In this document: positions 1 to 8,030 of the stretch, piece after piece | Layout: each line of letters opens with the position of its first letter | Numbering within the stretch: position 1 is the first letter of the stretch | NCBI GenBank assembly: GCA_007136095.1 | Contig: SLHP01000105.1 | Location: 1-38,580 of the forward strand | DNA: 38,580 nucleotides | Source: Nitriliruptoraceae bacterium | GTDB taxonomy: Bacteria > Actinomycetota > Nitriliruptoria > Nitriliruptorales > Nitriliruptoraceae | Direction of reading: 5' to 3' | Made by a program: the position numbers and the translations under genes | Notes under the pieces: model-generated | What the model saw: the letters and a program-made list of their open reading frames with translations, nothing else | Databases searched by the model: none | What the model was told of the DNA's origin: nothing

Positions 1-762
1 GTCATGGCGCTGTGGGCACGGCGGCTCCCCGAGACGCTCCGGCCGACCGACCGTCTGCCGTTGCGGTTCGGCCGGATCGCCCGCGCGGCGGGATCGGTCG
101 TGACCAACCGGCAGGCGCTGCTCTACACGCTGGCGCTGACGGCCCTCTACAGCGTCTTCACGTCCTACATCGCCAGCTCGGAGAACATCTTCGTCGGTGT
201 CTTCGACCAGGCGCGCCTGTACCCGATCATCTTCGGTGGGCTCGCCGGAACCATCGGCCTGTCGATGCTGTTGAACGCGCGGATCGTCCGCAGCGTCGGC
301 ACCCTGCGCCTGGCCCACATCGTCCTGTTCGGCTACCTCGGCGTGGCGGCCGTGCTCGTCATGCTGGCCGTGCTGACCGACGGTCGGCCACCGCTGTGGC
401 TGTTCCTCATCGGTGTGGCGGCGATGCTGTCGGCCCATGCCCTCTTGATCCCGAACTTCACGACCATCGCGCTGGCCCCGCTCGGCCACATCGCCGGAAC
501 CGCCTCGTCGGTCGTCGGCGGGATCCAGTTGGGTGTCGGCGCCTCGCTGGGCCTGTTGTTGGATCGCACCTTCGACGGCAGCGTGCTGCCCCTGTCGCTC
601 GGTTTCCTCGGGTACGGCATCGTCGCCCTCGGGCTGGTGCTGGCCGCCGAACGCGGGAAGCTGTTCGGCCAACTCGAAGGCCGGCAACTGCTGGTCGCTC
701 CCGCGCAGTTGCCTCCTGCCCCGGTCCCGCAGGTCCGGTCTGGCCGATCGGACGGCACCTGA
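1..762 (+). CDS. MFS drug-efflux transporter, 3' part (Bcr/CflA type)
   Basis: This is the C-terminal half of a proton-driven efflux pump in the cytoplasmic membrane. The reading frame is open from the first base, so the gene begins upstream of the window; the Met at base 4 need not be a start. Near the beginning is the LPETL sequence that in Bcr/CflA-type pumps closes the sixth membrane helix, followed by a basic cytoplasmic loop (about residues 10-35). Six hydrophobic helices follow at roughly residues 38-58, 75-95, 102-124, 133-150, 160-185 and 195-215. A polar tail rich in Pro and Gln ends at the TGA at 760-762. The substrate cannot be read from the sequence. The family call rests on the LPETL loop and the helix pattern; another drug:H+ antiporter subfamily is possible. 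Confidence 0.75.
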   Translation, partial: VMALWARRLPETLRPTDRLPLRFGRIARAAGSVVTNRQALLYTLALTALYSVFTSYIASSENIFVGVFDQARLYPIIFGGLAGTIGLSMLLNARIVRSVGTLRLAHIVLFGYLGVAAVLVMLAVLTDGRPPLWLFLIGVAAMLSAHALLIPNFTTIALAPLGHIAGTASSVVGGIQLGVGASLGLLLDRTFDGSVLPLSLGFLGYGIVALGLVLAAERGKLFGQLEGRQLLVAPAQLPPAPVPQVRSGRSDGT

Positions 763-1065
763 GGCCGGGACGCTGAGCGGTGCGCTACGCTGCACCTACG
801 CGTCAGAGCGATCCGGCGCGGAACACGTCCGCCGCGCCCCCGGTGAAACCGGTCCAGGCAAGCTGGCTCTCGGCTCCCGGGAAGCTGCGGCGATCGATCC
901 CGACCGGCCATCCGCCGGTCCGTCGCACGCGTGTTCACCGCACGCGACCACCCGCGACCCGGCCCACACACGGGCCATCCTTGCTGCCGCGTGTCCGCGG
1001 CCGGATCCACCGGCCCGCACAACGACACCCCGACCCGCCGGACCGGCGGGCATCTGGAGTACCAC
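763..1065. other. Intergenic leader before the RNA helicase gene
   Basis: This 303-base stretch between the efflux pump stop and the helicase GTG has no convincing gene. A small inverted repeat GGTGC/GCACC (779-783 and 792-796) surrounds the sequence gctacgct, which could hold a -10-like TACGCT. Genes for DEAD-box helicases often have long leaders, so part of it may be 5' untranslated RNA. I could not match it to a known riboswitch. Confidence 0.35.
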
Positions 1066-2442
1066 GTGACCACCTCCTTCGCCGACCTCGGCGTTCCGAA
1101 CGACCTGACCTCAGAACTCCACAAGCTGGGATTGGATGCGCCATTCGCCATCCAGACCCTGTCCCTGGCCGACGCGCTGCAGGGACGCGACATCTGTGGC
1201 AAGGCCCCGACGGGCTCGGGCAAGACCCTGGCCTTCGCCATCCCGCTGGCCGTGCTCACCGAGCGCGCCAAGCCGGGCCGCCCCCGCGCACTCGTGCTCG
1301 TCCCCACCCGTGAGTTGGCCGCCCAGGTCCGCGAGGTCGTCGAGCCGCTCGCGCGGGTCCGCGGCCGTCGTGTCGCGACCGTCTACGGCGGCACCAACAT
1401 CCGCCGCGATCAGGACCGTCTGCGCCGCGGCATCGACATCCTCGTCGCCACGCCCGGCCGTCTGGCCGATCTGGTCCAACGACGCGACTGTGACCTGCAG
1501 GACGTCGACCTCGTCGTCCTCGACGAAGCTGACCGCATGGCCGACATGGGCTTCCTCCCGGAGGTCAAGCGTCTGCTGGATGCGACGTCCTCGGATCGCC
1601 AGACCCTGCTGTTCTCGGCCACGCTCGACGGCGACGTCGACACGCTGATCCGGCGCTACCAGCACGACCCTGCCCGTCACGCCGTCGCGGCCAGCAAGGA
1701 CGCCCACGTCGACGTGCGCCACGTCTTCTGGCCCGCCGAACGTGACCAGCGTCGCCGTCTCACCGGCGACATCGTGCGTCGGATGGGTTCGGCGATCGTG
1801 TTCACCCGGACCAAGCACGGCGCGGACCGTCTCGCCAAGCAACTCAAGACCGACGGGATCTCGACCGCCGCCATCCACGGCAACCGCAGCCAGAACCAGC
1901 GTGAGCGCGCCCTGGCGCAGTTCACTGACGGGCACGTCTCGACGTTGGTCGCCACCGACGTCGCCGCCCGCGGCATCCACATCGACGACGTCGACGTGGT
2001 CGTGCACTACGACCTCCCGGGTTCCGACAAGGACTACGTGCACCGGTCCGGACGCACCGGTCGCGCCGGTGCGCTCGGGCTGGTCGTCTCGCTCGTCGAC
2101 TCGACCCAGGGCAAGGAGACCGCGGACATCCAGCGGTCACTCAAGCTCCCCGAAGGTCTGCACCACATCGACCTCGACCAGTTGACGGCGGGTGCCTTCC
2201 CGGAGCCGTCGATCACCCTGGACACGCGCCCGGTCAAGACGACCAAGGGCGGCGGCAACGGCGGCGGTGCACCCCGCGCGAACCGGGGTGGCTCCGGCCG
2301 CTCGAACGGTTCGAACGGTTCCAGCCGGTCGAACGGTTCCGGCGCGGGACGCGGCAACGGCTCCGGCGGTCCGAAGGGCGGCGCGCGAAGCAGCGCGAAG
2401 CGCAACTCATCCGGCTCCGCTGGTCGCGCCCGCCGCCGCTAG
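1066..2442 (+). CDS. DEAD-box ATP-dependent RNA helicase (RhlE-like)
   Basis: This cytoplasmic helicase, 458 residues, unwinds short RNA duplexes using ATP, for ribosome assembly or RNA turnover. The set of motifs is complete: motif I APTGSGKT (residues 47-54), PTREL, TPGR, the DEAD box (153-156), SAT, ATDVAARG and HRSGRTGRAG. The last 80 or so residues are a low-complexity tail of Gly, Asn, Ser and Arg with repeated SNGS units, like the RNA-binding RGG tails of such enzymes. The start is the GTG at 1066, with GGAG at 1056-1059 six bases upstream; the Q-motif region follows at once, and the open frame upstream has no helicase homology. The stop overlaps that of the convergent methyltransferase within the tetranucleotide CTAG at 2439-2442. 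The exact helicase subfamily is uncertain. Confidence 0.93.
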   Translation: MTTSFADLGVPNDLTSELHKLGLDAPFAIQTLSLADALQGRDICGKAPTGSGKTLAFAIPLAVLTERAKPGRPRALVLVPTRELAAQVREVVEPLARVRGRRVATVYGGTNIRRDQDRLRRGIDILVATPGRLADLVQRRDCDLQDVDLVVLDEADRMADMGFLPEVKRLLDATSSDRQTLLFSATLDGDVDTLIRRYQHDPARHAVAASKDAHVDVRHVFWPAERDQRRRLTGDIVRRMGSAIVFTRTKHGADRLAKQLKTDGISTAAIHGNRSQNQRERALAQFTDGHVSTLVATDVAARGIHIDDVDVVVHYDLPGSDKDYVHRSGRTGRAGALGLVVSLVDSTQGKETADIQRSLKLPEGLHHIDLDQLTAGAFPEPSITLDTRPVKTTKGGGNGGGAPRANRGGSGRSNGSNGSSRSNGSGAGRGNGSGGPKGGARSSAKRNSSGSAGRARRR

Positions 2443-3026
2443 CAACCAGCCGCCCGACGCAGGACCGCCCGAGCCTCGTGGCGGTCCTCGTCGGTCCAGC
2501 CCTCGCTGAGCTCCAGCACCTCGATGCCGTCGAGGGTGGAGGTGAACGCCTCCATCTGGCCCTCCTCGAGCAACCAGGACCGACCTGGCCGGTCCCGACG
2601 TTCGAGGGTTCTCACCGTCGGTTGGCACAGCAGTGCGACGCCGCCGACGCCCAACCGACCGATGGCCTCCCGCCACACCTCGGTATCGAGGTAGGCGTGT
2701 GACAGGACGAGGCTGAACGGACCGGCCGGCAACGGCTCGACGCCGAGCTCGATCCGACGGACGTCCAGCTCCACACCTGCGGCGTCCGCCCTGGCCCCTG
2801 CCCGGGCACAGGCGGTGTCCGAGACGTCGGTCAGGGTCACCTCGAAGCCGCGACGGGCGAGCCAGATCGCGTGGCGTCCAGCTCCGCCGGCGAGGTCCAG
2901 GGCCCGACCGCCGTCGGGGAGCAGGTCGGCTCGGTCGGTGAGGAACGCCGACGGCTCGCTCGGCGGTGGCCGCTCTCCGTACCGCCGGTTCCACCGTTCG
3001 CGCGGGTGCCGCGGGTCGTCAGCCAC
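2439..3026 (-). CDS. Class I SAM-dependent methyltransferase
   Basis: A soluble protein of about 195 residues. It has a Rossmann-type SAM-binding domain: motif I reads LDLAGGAGRHAIWLA (residues about 43-57), followed by the acidic end of beta-2 in VTLTDVS. The opening, RWNRRYGERPPPSEPSAFL, is typical of small methyltransferases of the thiopurine/tellurite-resistance (TehB-like) group, in which the W-x-x-R-Y segment precedes the cofactor site. The substrate is unknown. Three GTG codons lie in tandem at 3032, 3029 and 3026; the last is chosen because GAGG (3032-3035) is five bases before it. The gene is convergent with the helicase, sharing four bases at the stops, and divergent from glutaminase. 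The methyltransferase fold is secure, the TehB-like label only likely. Confidence 0.85.
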   Translation of the reverse strand: MADDPRHPRERWNRRYGERPPPSEPSAFLTDRADLLPDGGRALDLAGGAGRHAIWLARRGFEVTLTDVSDTACARAGARADAAGVELDVRRIELGVEPLPAGPFSLVLSHAYLDTEVWREAIGRLGVGGVALLCQPTVRTLERRDRPGRSWLLEEGQMEAFTSTLDGIEVLELSEGWTDEDRHEARAVLRRAAGC

Positions 3027-3126
3027 CACCACCTCGATGCTGTCGGAGTCCGGACGGTAGTCGTCGACGGCTCACGCCATCGGGACCGCGCCGCACGGAT
3101 CCGGCCGACGGACCAGGGTTGCGCCC

Positions 3127-3144
3127 GCCACACCCGGGTGTGGC
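3127..3144. promoter_or_regulatory. Perfect 18-bp palindrome upstream of glsA
   Basis: GCCACACCCGGGTGTGGC reads the same on both strands and ends 35 bases before the glutaminase start, where a promoter should lie. It has the size and symmetry of an operator for a dimeric repressor. It lies in the gap between the divergent methyltransferase and glsA, so it could act on both. It could also form a hairpin in a transcript. Confidence 0.5.
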
Positions 3145-3179
3145 CTGCGAGGATGGCCCCGCGACCCAGGAGCCCACGC

Positions 3180-4169
3180 ATGTCCATGACGACACCCGAC
3201 GGCAACGATGCCGTGCCCGGATCCGGCGCCAGCGACGGAGACCGGATCGACGCGGTCCTCAGGCAGGCTGCGGACATCGCCCGTCCAGCGGCGAAGGATG
3301 GGCACGTCGCCGACTACATACCGGCCCTCGCCGGCGCGAACCCCGACGGCTTCGCCATCGCCATGGTCGATCTCGATGGCACGGAACACCTGCACGGCGA
3401 CGTCGACGTGACGTTCCCGATCCAGAGCATCTCGAAGGTGTTCTCGCTGGTGCTGGCGATGCAGAAGGCCGATGCCTCCTCCAGCGTGCGTGACGAACTG
3501 TGGTCGCGTGTCGGACGCGAACCGTCGGGTGATCCGTTCAACTCGCTGGTGCAGCTCGAGCACGAACAGGGCATCCCCCGCAACCCGATGATCAACGCCG
3601 GCGCGCTGGTGATCGACGATGTGCTGCTCGATCACTGCGAGGATTCGAAGCGCTCGACGCTCGAGCTGCTGGAGTTGCTCGCCGGTGAGTCCCTGACGGT
3701 CGACCGGGACGTCTACGACTCGGAGCAGGGCTCCTCCACCCGCAACCGCGCGATGGCCAACCTGATGGCCTCGTTCGGCAACCTGCGCCACTCGGTCGAC
3801 GAGGTCATGGACCCGTACGTCTACGCCTGCGCCATCTCGATGAGCGCCCGGCAGCTGGCCCGCGCCGTCCGGTTCCTGGCCAACGACGGGATCGAGCCGG
3901 ACTCCGGAGAGCGGATACTGACGCCCCGGCACGCGAGGCGGGTCGCGGCGATCATGTTGACCTGTGGGACCTACGACGCGTCCGGCGAGTTCGCCTACAG
4001 CGTCGGACTGCCTTGCAAGAGCGGGGTCGCCGGGGGGATCGTCGGCGTGGTTCCCGGCCGGATGGGTATCTGCGTCTGGTCCCCACCGCTGGACGGCTCG
4101 GGGAACTCGCGGGCCGGCCGTATCGCGCTGCACGAGATCGCCGAACGCCTGGACCTGTCGGTGGTGTGA
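3180..4169 (+). CDS. glsA: Glutaminase
   Basis: Hydrolyses L-glutamine to glutamate and ammonia in the cytoplasm. The 329-residue protein belongs to the serine-dependent, beta-lactamase-fold glutaminase family and has its expected length (about 310-330). The catalytic S-x-x-K motif is seen in FPIQSISKVFSL, Ser83 and Lys86, and further family signatures include NPMINAGA and the C-terminal KSGVAGGI. The ATG at 3180 is chosen over an in-frame ATG at 3186 because AGGAG (3168-3172) lies seven bases upstream. Its roles in the family are nitrogen supply and acid resistance through released ammonia. The gene stands alone; a strong hairpin separates it from the convergent deaD gene. The identification is firm, the physiological role inferred. 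Confidence 0.94.
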   Translation: MSMTTPDGNDAVPGSGASDGDRIDAVLRQAADIARPAAKDGHVADYIPALAGANPDGFAIAMVDLDGTEHLHGDVDVTFPIQSISKVFSLVLAMQKADASSSVRDELWSRVGREPSGDPFNSLVQLEHEQGIPRNPMINAGALVIDDVLLDHCEDSKRSTLELLELLAGESLTVDRDVYDSEQGSSTRNRAMANLMASFGNLRHSVDEVMDPYVYACAISMSARQLARAVRFLANDGIEPDSGERILTPRHARRVAAIMLTCGTYDASGEFAYSVGLPCKSGVAGGIVGVVPGRMGICVWSPPLDGSGNSRAGRIALHEIAERLDLSVV

Positions 4170-4174
4170 GCCAC

Positions 4175-4193
4175 CGGCCGCGTGACGCGGCCG
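4175..4193. terminator. Bidirectional hairpin terminator between glsA and deaD
   Basis: CGGCCGCG, loop TGA, CGCGGCCG forms a perfect eight-pair stem in the 37-base gap between two convergent genes. There is no U-tract, which is common for terminators in very GC-rich bacteria. Confidence 0.65.
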
Positions 4194-4206
4194 CGGATCC
4201 GAGGGT

Positions 4207-5940
4207 TCAGGCGTCCCGGTCCGGCCGGACCGTGGTCTTGCGACCGCGGATCGTGGTCCGACGCAACACGCGGATGACCTCGTCGGACGACGTCCTCGGG
4301 ACCTCCACCAACGAGAAGTTCGGCGTGATCTCGATGTTGCCGATCTCGCGACCGTTCAGTCCGGACTCGTTGGCGATCGCTCCGACCAGGTCCTTCGGGC
4401 GGATGCCCTGGCTGCGCCCGACGCCGATGTAGATGCGGGCCATGTCCGGTGCCGGTCCGGGCCGCGCACCGTGCGACGATCCACTGGACGGGCCCTTCCT
4501 GCCGCCCGGGGAGCCCTTGCCGCCCGCAGATCCCTTGCCGCCCCCGCCCTTCTTGCCACCATCGTGAAGCCGCACCTCGGGGAGTTCGGCGTCGTCATCG
4601 TCACTGCCGCCAACCGATTCGTGCGCAATCGAGATGGCGGCGAGGGTCAGTTCCATGAGGTCGAACTCGTCGCTCAGGGATTCGATGACCCCGCGGAAGC
4701 GGTCGAGATCGTCGTCGGCGACCATCCGCTCGTGGAGTGCCTCACGGGTGAGCTCGAGCCGGCGGGCGCGCAGATCCGCGACCGACGGCACCGATTCGAC
4801 CTCCATGCGTTGCCGCGTGTGGTGCTCGATCGCCCGGAGCAGCCGCGTCTGGCGGGGTTCGACCAGCGTGATCGCGACCCCTTCGCGCCCGGCGCGTCCC
4901 ACCCGGCCGATGCGGTGGACGTACGACTCCGGGGCCGACGGCACGTCGTAGTTGATGACGTGGGTCAGATGGTCGATGTCCAGGCCGCGCGCGGCGACGT
5001 CCGTCGCGACCAGCAGGTCCGCTGTTTCGCTGCGGAGTCGCTCCATCACCCGGTCACGTTGCTCCTGGGTCATCCCACCGTGCAGCGCTTCAGCGCGGTA
5101 CCCGCGACCGTTCATCACCTGGGTCAACTGGTCGACCTCGTTGCGTGTCCCGCAGAACACGAGCGCGGCCGACGGGGCCTCCATGTCCAGCACCCGGCCG
5201 AGCGCCGCCGGCTTGTGGGCCCGCGCCACGACGTAGGCGCTCTGACGGATCAGGGGCGTGTCGCTGTCGTCGGTCGCCTCCCGACCGATCGTGATCCGCA
5301 CCGGTTCGTGCAGGTAGCGCCGCGCCAGACCATCGATGCGGGGCGGGAGGGTGGCGGAGAACAGCATCGTCTGGTGGTACTCGGGGGTCCGCGCCATGAT
5401 CGCATCGAGGTCCTCGGAGAAGCCCATGTCGAGCATCTCGTCGGCCTCGTCGAGCACCACCACCTCGAGGTGGTCGAGCACCAGCGTCCCGCGGTTGATG
5501 TGGTCGACGGCCCGCCCCGGCGTGGCGACGACCACGTCGATCCCCCGGTTGAGCTCCTTGAGTTGGCGCCAGATCGGCTGGCCTCCGTAGACCGGCAGGA
5601 CACGCGCGCGCAGTTGCTGCCCGTAGGTGTGGATCGCCTGCGAGACCTGCATGGCGAGTTCTCGGGTCGGAACCAGGATGAGGGCGATCGGATGACGGCC
5701 ACGCTCCCCCTCGGTCAGGCGCTGCAGGATCGGCAGCGCGAACGCGGCCGTCTTGCCGGTTCCCGTGGCCGCCTGGCCCAACAGGTCACGCGCCTCGAGC
5801 AGCGGCGGGATCGCCGCACGCTGGATCGGCGTCGGCTCCTCGTATCCGAGCTGTTCCAGGGCCTGGAGCAGTTCCGGCCGCAACGCGAGCGCGTCGAACC
5901 CCATCGCATCGGTGGACGTGTCGTCGGTGGTGCTGGTCAT
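4207..5940 (-). CDS. deaD: DEAD-box RNA helicase with DbpA-type RNA-binding domain
   Basis: An RNA helicase of 577 residues, typical of the cold-shock/ribosome-assembly helicases CsdA/DeaD. The core holds GFDALALRPELLQAL and the PTPIQ Q-motif, motif I AATGTGKT (57-64), PTREL, TPGR, DEAD, SAT, ATDVAARGLDI and HRIGRVGRAG. A helical extension (about 390-470) and a Gly/Lys/Ser-rich linker with repeated GGKGS units lead to a DbpA RNA-binding domain (about 500-577, starting MARIYIGVGRSQGI), which has an RRM-like fold. The start ATG at 5940 has GAAGGAG five bases upstream; the frame stays open further upstream but without homology. The upstream region has a perfect inverted repeat (5978-6001). With the helicase at 1066 this makes two DEAD-box enzymes in 6 kb; they differ in their tails, so they are not a recent duplication. 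Confidence 0.94.
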   Translation of the reverse strand: MTSTTDDTSTDAMGFDALALRPELLQALEQLGYEEPTPIQRAAIPPLLEARDLLGQAATGTGKTAAFALPILQRLTEGERGRHPIALILVPTRELAMQVSQAIHTYGQQLRARVLPVYGGQPIWRQLKELNRGIDVVVATPGRAVDHINRGTLVLDHLEVVVLDEADEMLDMGFSEDLDAIMARTPEYHQTMLFSATLPPRIDGLARRYLHEPVRITIGREATDDSDTPLIRQSAYVVARAHKPAALGRVLDMEAPSAALVFCGTRNEVDQLTQVMNGRGYRAEALHGGMTQEQRDRVMERLRSETADLLVATDVAARGLDIDHLTHVINYDVPSAPESYVHRIGRVGRAGREGVAITLVEPRQTRLLRAIEHHTRQRMEVESVPSVADLRARRLELTREALHERMVADDDLDRFRGVIESLSDEFDLMELTLAAISIAHESVGGSDDDDAELPEVRLHDGGKKGGGGKGSAGGKGSPGGRKGPSSGSSHGARPGPAPDMARIYIGVGRSQGIRPKDLVGAIANESGLNGREIGNIEITPNFSLVEVPRTSSDEVIRVLRRTTIRGRKTTVRPDRDA

Positions 5941-5977
5941 GATGACTCCTTCAGACCGGCAGTATGCCTCGCGACGG

Positions 5978-6001
5978 GTGCGGGACGGTGACGTCCCGCA
6001 C
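5978..6001. promoter_or_regulatory. Inverted repeat in the deaD upstream region
   Basis: GTGCGGGAC and GTCCCGCAC pair perfectly over nine bases with a six-base spacer. On the deaD strand it lies 38-61 bases before the start codon, just upstream of a possible -10 (CATACT) and the ribosome binding site. It may be an operator or a hairpin in a longer leader. A second small repeat, GCACC-atc-GGTGC at 6063-6075, lies nearer the divergent flavodoxin gene. Confidence 0.4.
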
Positions 6002-6140
6002 AGCGTGGCCACCTTGGGACGATGGACCGGGCGGGAGGTGCCCTTGTCCTCTGTGGTCGGGCGCACCATCGGTGCATCCTTGAAGTCGTGAGGTGGAGCC
6101 GGTGGTTCGCACCTCAGCCCGGTGATGGAGGAGGAGTCCC

Positions 6141-6671
6141 ATGCGCGCCCTGGTGGTCTACGAATCGATGTTCGGCAGCACCCGCATCATCGCCGAAGCG
6201 ATCGCGATCGGGTTGTCGACGCAGGGGGTCGATGTGGAAGCCTCCGAGGTGGGCACGACATCGCCACGGGTCGAGGACGATATCGACCTGCTGGTCGTCG
6301 GAGCACCGACCCACACCTTCACCCTGAGCCGTCCCCAGACCCGCTCGGCCGCAGCCGACCAGGCGGCGGCGCCGCTGGTCTCGACGGGCATGGGGCTGCG
6401 GGAATGGTTGAACAAGCTGCCGCGTGGCGGAGACATGGCCGTCGCCGCGTTCGATACGCATGCGGACAAGAAGGTGCCGGGATCGGCGTCGCGCGCCGCC
6501 CACCGACGACTCCGCCGCCGCGGGTACCGCACGGTCCTGCCGGCCGAGTGCTTCTACGTCGCCGGCATGCAGGGACCGCTGGTGGACGGCGAGATCGACC
6601 GTGCCCGCACCTGGGGCGCGGAGCTGGCGATCACGCTGCAACAGTCCCACGGCGCCCGCGCGACCGGCTGA
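6141..6671 (+). CDS. Flavodoxin-like protein
   Basis: A 176-residue cytoplasmic protein with a flavodoxin fold that probably binds FMN and carries electrons or has oxidoreductase activity. The N-terminus, ALVVYESMFGSTRIIAEAIA (residues 3-22), is the phosphate-binding loop of flavodoxins (here S-M-F-G-S-T). DLLVVGAPTHTFTLSRP (about 53-69) is the second flavin-contacting loop, and the segment near AAFDTHADKK matches the third. Length agrees with long-chain flavodoxin-domain proteins. An unusually strong GGAGGAGGAG (6127-6136) precedes the ATG. It is divergent from deaD. Partner proteins are not encoded next to it, so its pathway is unknown. Confidence 0.85.
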   Translation: MRALVVYESMFGSTRIIAEAIAIGLSTQGVDVEASEVGTTSPRVEDDIDLLVVGAPTHTFTLSRPQTRSAAADQAAAPLVSTGMGLREWLNKLPRGGDMAVAAFDTHADKKVPGSASRAAHRRLRRRGYRTVLPAECFYVAGMQGPLVDGEIDRARTWGAELAITLQQSHGARATG

Positions 6672-6779
6672 TCCACACGCACACCGGCGCACTACCTTGG
6701 ACCGGCGGCTGCGGGTGGCACGAGACACCTCCGGGGACACGACCACCCCGACGTGCCGCCTCGCCGGCCCGGAGTCCCG

Positions 6780-7751
6780 ATGTCACGTTCGACCCCGGCG
6801 CAGCCGCAGCGTGCGACGGCACGGAGCGGCATCCTGCTGGCACTGCTGTCGGCAGCCACGTTCGGGTCGTCCGGGCCGATGGCGAAGGCGCTGATCGAAG
6901 CCGGCTGGACCGCCGGCGCCGCGGTCCTGGTGCGGCTCGGCGGGGCGGCGGTGCTGCTCACCATCGCTGCCGCATTCATGCTACGGGGCCAGCGGTGGCG
7001 GCTCCATGCCGGCTCGGCCCGCACACTGCTGCTCTACGGGCTGATCGCCATGGCCCTCACCCAGTTGGCGTTCTTCAACGCGGTCCGCACGTTGGACGTC
7101 GGCGTCGCCCTGCTGTTGGAGTTCCTGGCACCGGTCCTGTTGCTCACCTACACCTCGCTGCGCGCACGGACGCTGCCGAGCCGGCCGACCCTGATCGGTG
7201 CCGGACTGAGCCTGGTCGGCCTGGTCTTCGTCCTGGACCTCACCGGAGCATCCTCGCTGGATCCCGTCGGCGTGCTGTGGGGACTGCTCGCAGCCTGCGG
7301 ACTGGGTGGGTTCTTCATCCTGTCCGAGCGGCGCGATGACGACCTCCCGCCGCTGGTCATGGCCGCCGGCGGGACCGCGGTCGGGGCGGTGGCCATCGCG
7401 GTGGCTGGCCTGATCGGTGTGGTCCCCCTGGCCTTCACCGCGACCGACACCGTGCTCGCCGGTGGCGCGGTGAGCTGGATCATCCCGGCAGCCTGGCTGG
7501 TCCTGATCTCGACCGCCGCCGCCTACCTGAGCGGCATCGGAGCGATCCGCCGGCTCGGATCACGGTCCGCGTCGTTCGTGGCACTGACCGAGGTGCTGTT
7601 CGCGGTGCTGGTCGCCTGGATGCTGCTGGCGGAACTCCCCGGCCCGCCCCAGTTGCTCGGCGGCGCATGCATCATCGGTGGCATCGTGCTGATCCAACGC
7701 CACCGCCGCGTCCCACCACCACCCACACCCGCCCCCGCGATCGACGCCTGA
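6780..7751 (+). CDS. EamA/RhtA-family exporter (DMT superfamily)
   Basis: A 323-residue inner-membrane protein with about ten helices formed by two EamA repeats, as in RhtA (threonine/homoserine efflux) and related metabolite exporters. Helix 1 carries LLALLSAATFGSSGPMAKALIEAGW, the usual family opening; repeat 1 includes ALTQLAFFNAVRTLDVGVALLLEFLAPVLL, and repeat 2 ends SFVALTEVLFAVLVAWMLLAELPGPPQLLGGACIIGGIVL. The ATG at 6780 has GGAG (6771-6774) five bases upstream, which favours it over the in-frame GTG at 6753. A Pro-rich tail closes the protein. Substrate not determinable. Its stop is three bases from the end of the PIG-L remnant on the other strand. Confidence 0.9.
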   Translation: MSRSTPAQPQRATARSGILLALLSAATFGSSGPMAKALIEAGWTAGAAVLVRLGGAAVLLTIAAAFMLRGQRWRLHAGSARTLLLYGLIAMALTQLAFFNAVRTLDVGVALLLEFLAPVLLLTYTSLRARTLPSRPTLIGAGLSLVGLVFVLDLTGASSLDPVGVLWGLLAACGLGGFFILSERRDDDLPPLVMAAGGTAVGAVAIAVAGLIGVVPLAFTATDTVLAGGAVSWIIPAAWLVLISTAAAYLSGIGAIRRLGSRSASFVALTEVLFAVLVAWMLLAELPGPPQLLGGACIIGGIVLIQRHRRVPPPPTPAPAIDA

Positions 7752-7754
7752 CGC

Positions 7755-8030
7755 TCACCGCAGGAACTCCGGATCCGCCATGGGATGCTCGCCGACCCCC
7801 CAGGTAGGTCCGGTGCTCGGCCCGGGAGGCGATCGCGAGGTCGATCGAGTCGCTCACATCGACCGCGTGACCGGAGCGCGGCGATCCGGTCACCAGGACA
7901 CGGTGATCCGCCGAGTTGCGCGACCCTGGCGCCCCCGGTCCTCGCGGTGGTTGATCGTCACCGCCGTGTCTGGGCGACGGCGCCGGATGGCTCCCGTGCG
8001 GTCGTCGGGATGCGCGACCACGGCCAGCAC
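7755..8030 (-). pseudogene. Decayed PIG-L/LmbE-type deacetylase
   Basis: Fragments of a PIG-L N-acetylglucosaminyl deacetylase lie in order on the minus strand. VLAVVAHPDD (GTG at 8030, with a GGGGGAGG sequence just upstream) is the N-terminal metal-binding segment, but the Glu that normally follows is replaced by Arg. It is joined almost directly to AIRRRRPDTAVTINHRED, which belongs to the middle of the family. After a stop and in another frame comes HAVDVSDSIDLAIASRAEHRTYL (7804-7872), and in a third frame VGEHPMADPEFLR ending at 7755. Intact members have about 240-280 residues, so roughly two thirds is missing, through internal deletions plus frameshifts. Metal-dependent activity must be lost. 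The reading rests on remembered family motifs. Confidence 0.7.

Noticed and set aside
763-1065. Cobalamin-type riboswitch suggested by GGTGAAACCGGTCC near 841
   Set aside because: No B12 box (GCCACTG) follows and the neighbouring genes are unrelated to cobalamin.
4207-5940. Recent duplication of the two DEAD-box helicases
   Set aside because: Their motifs, extension domains and tails differ too much; they are separate subfamilies.
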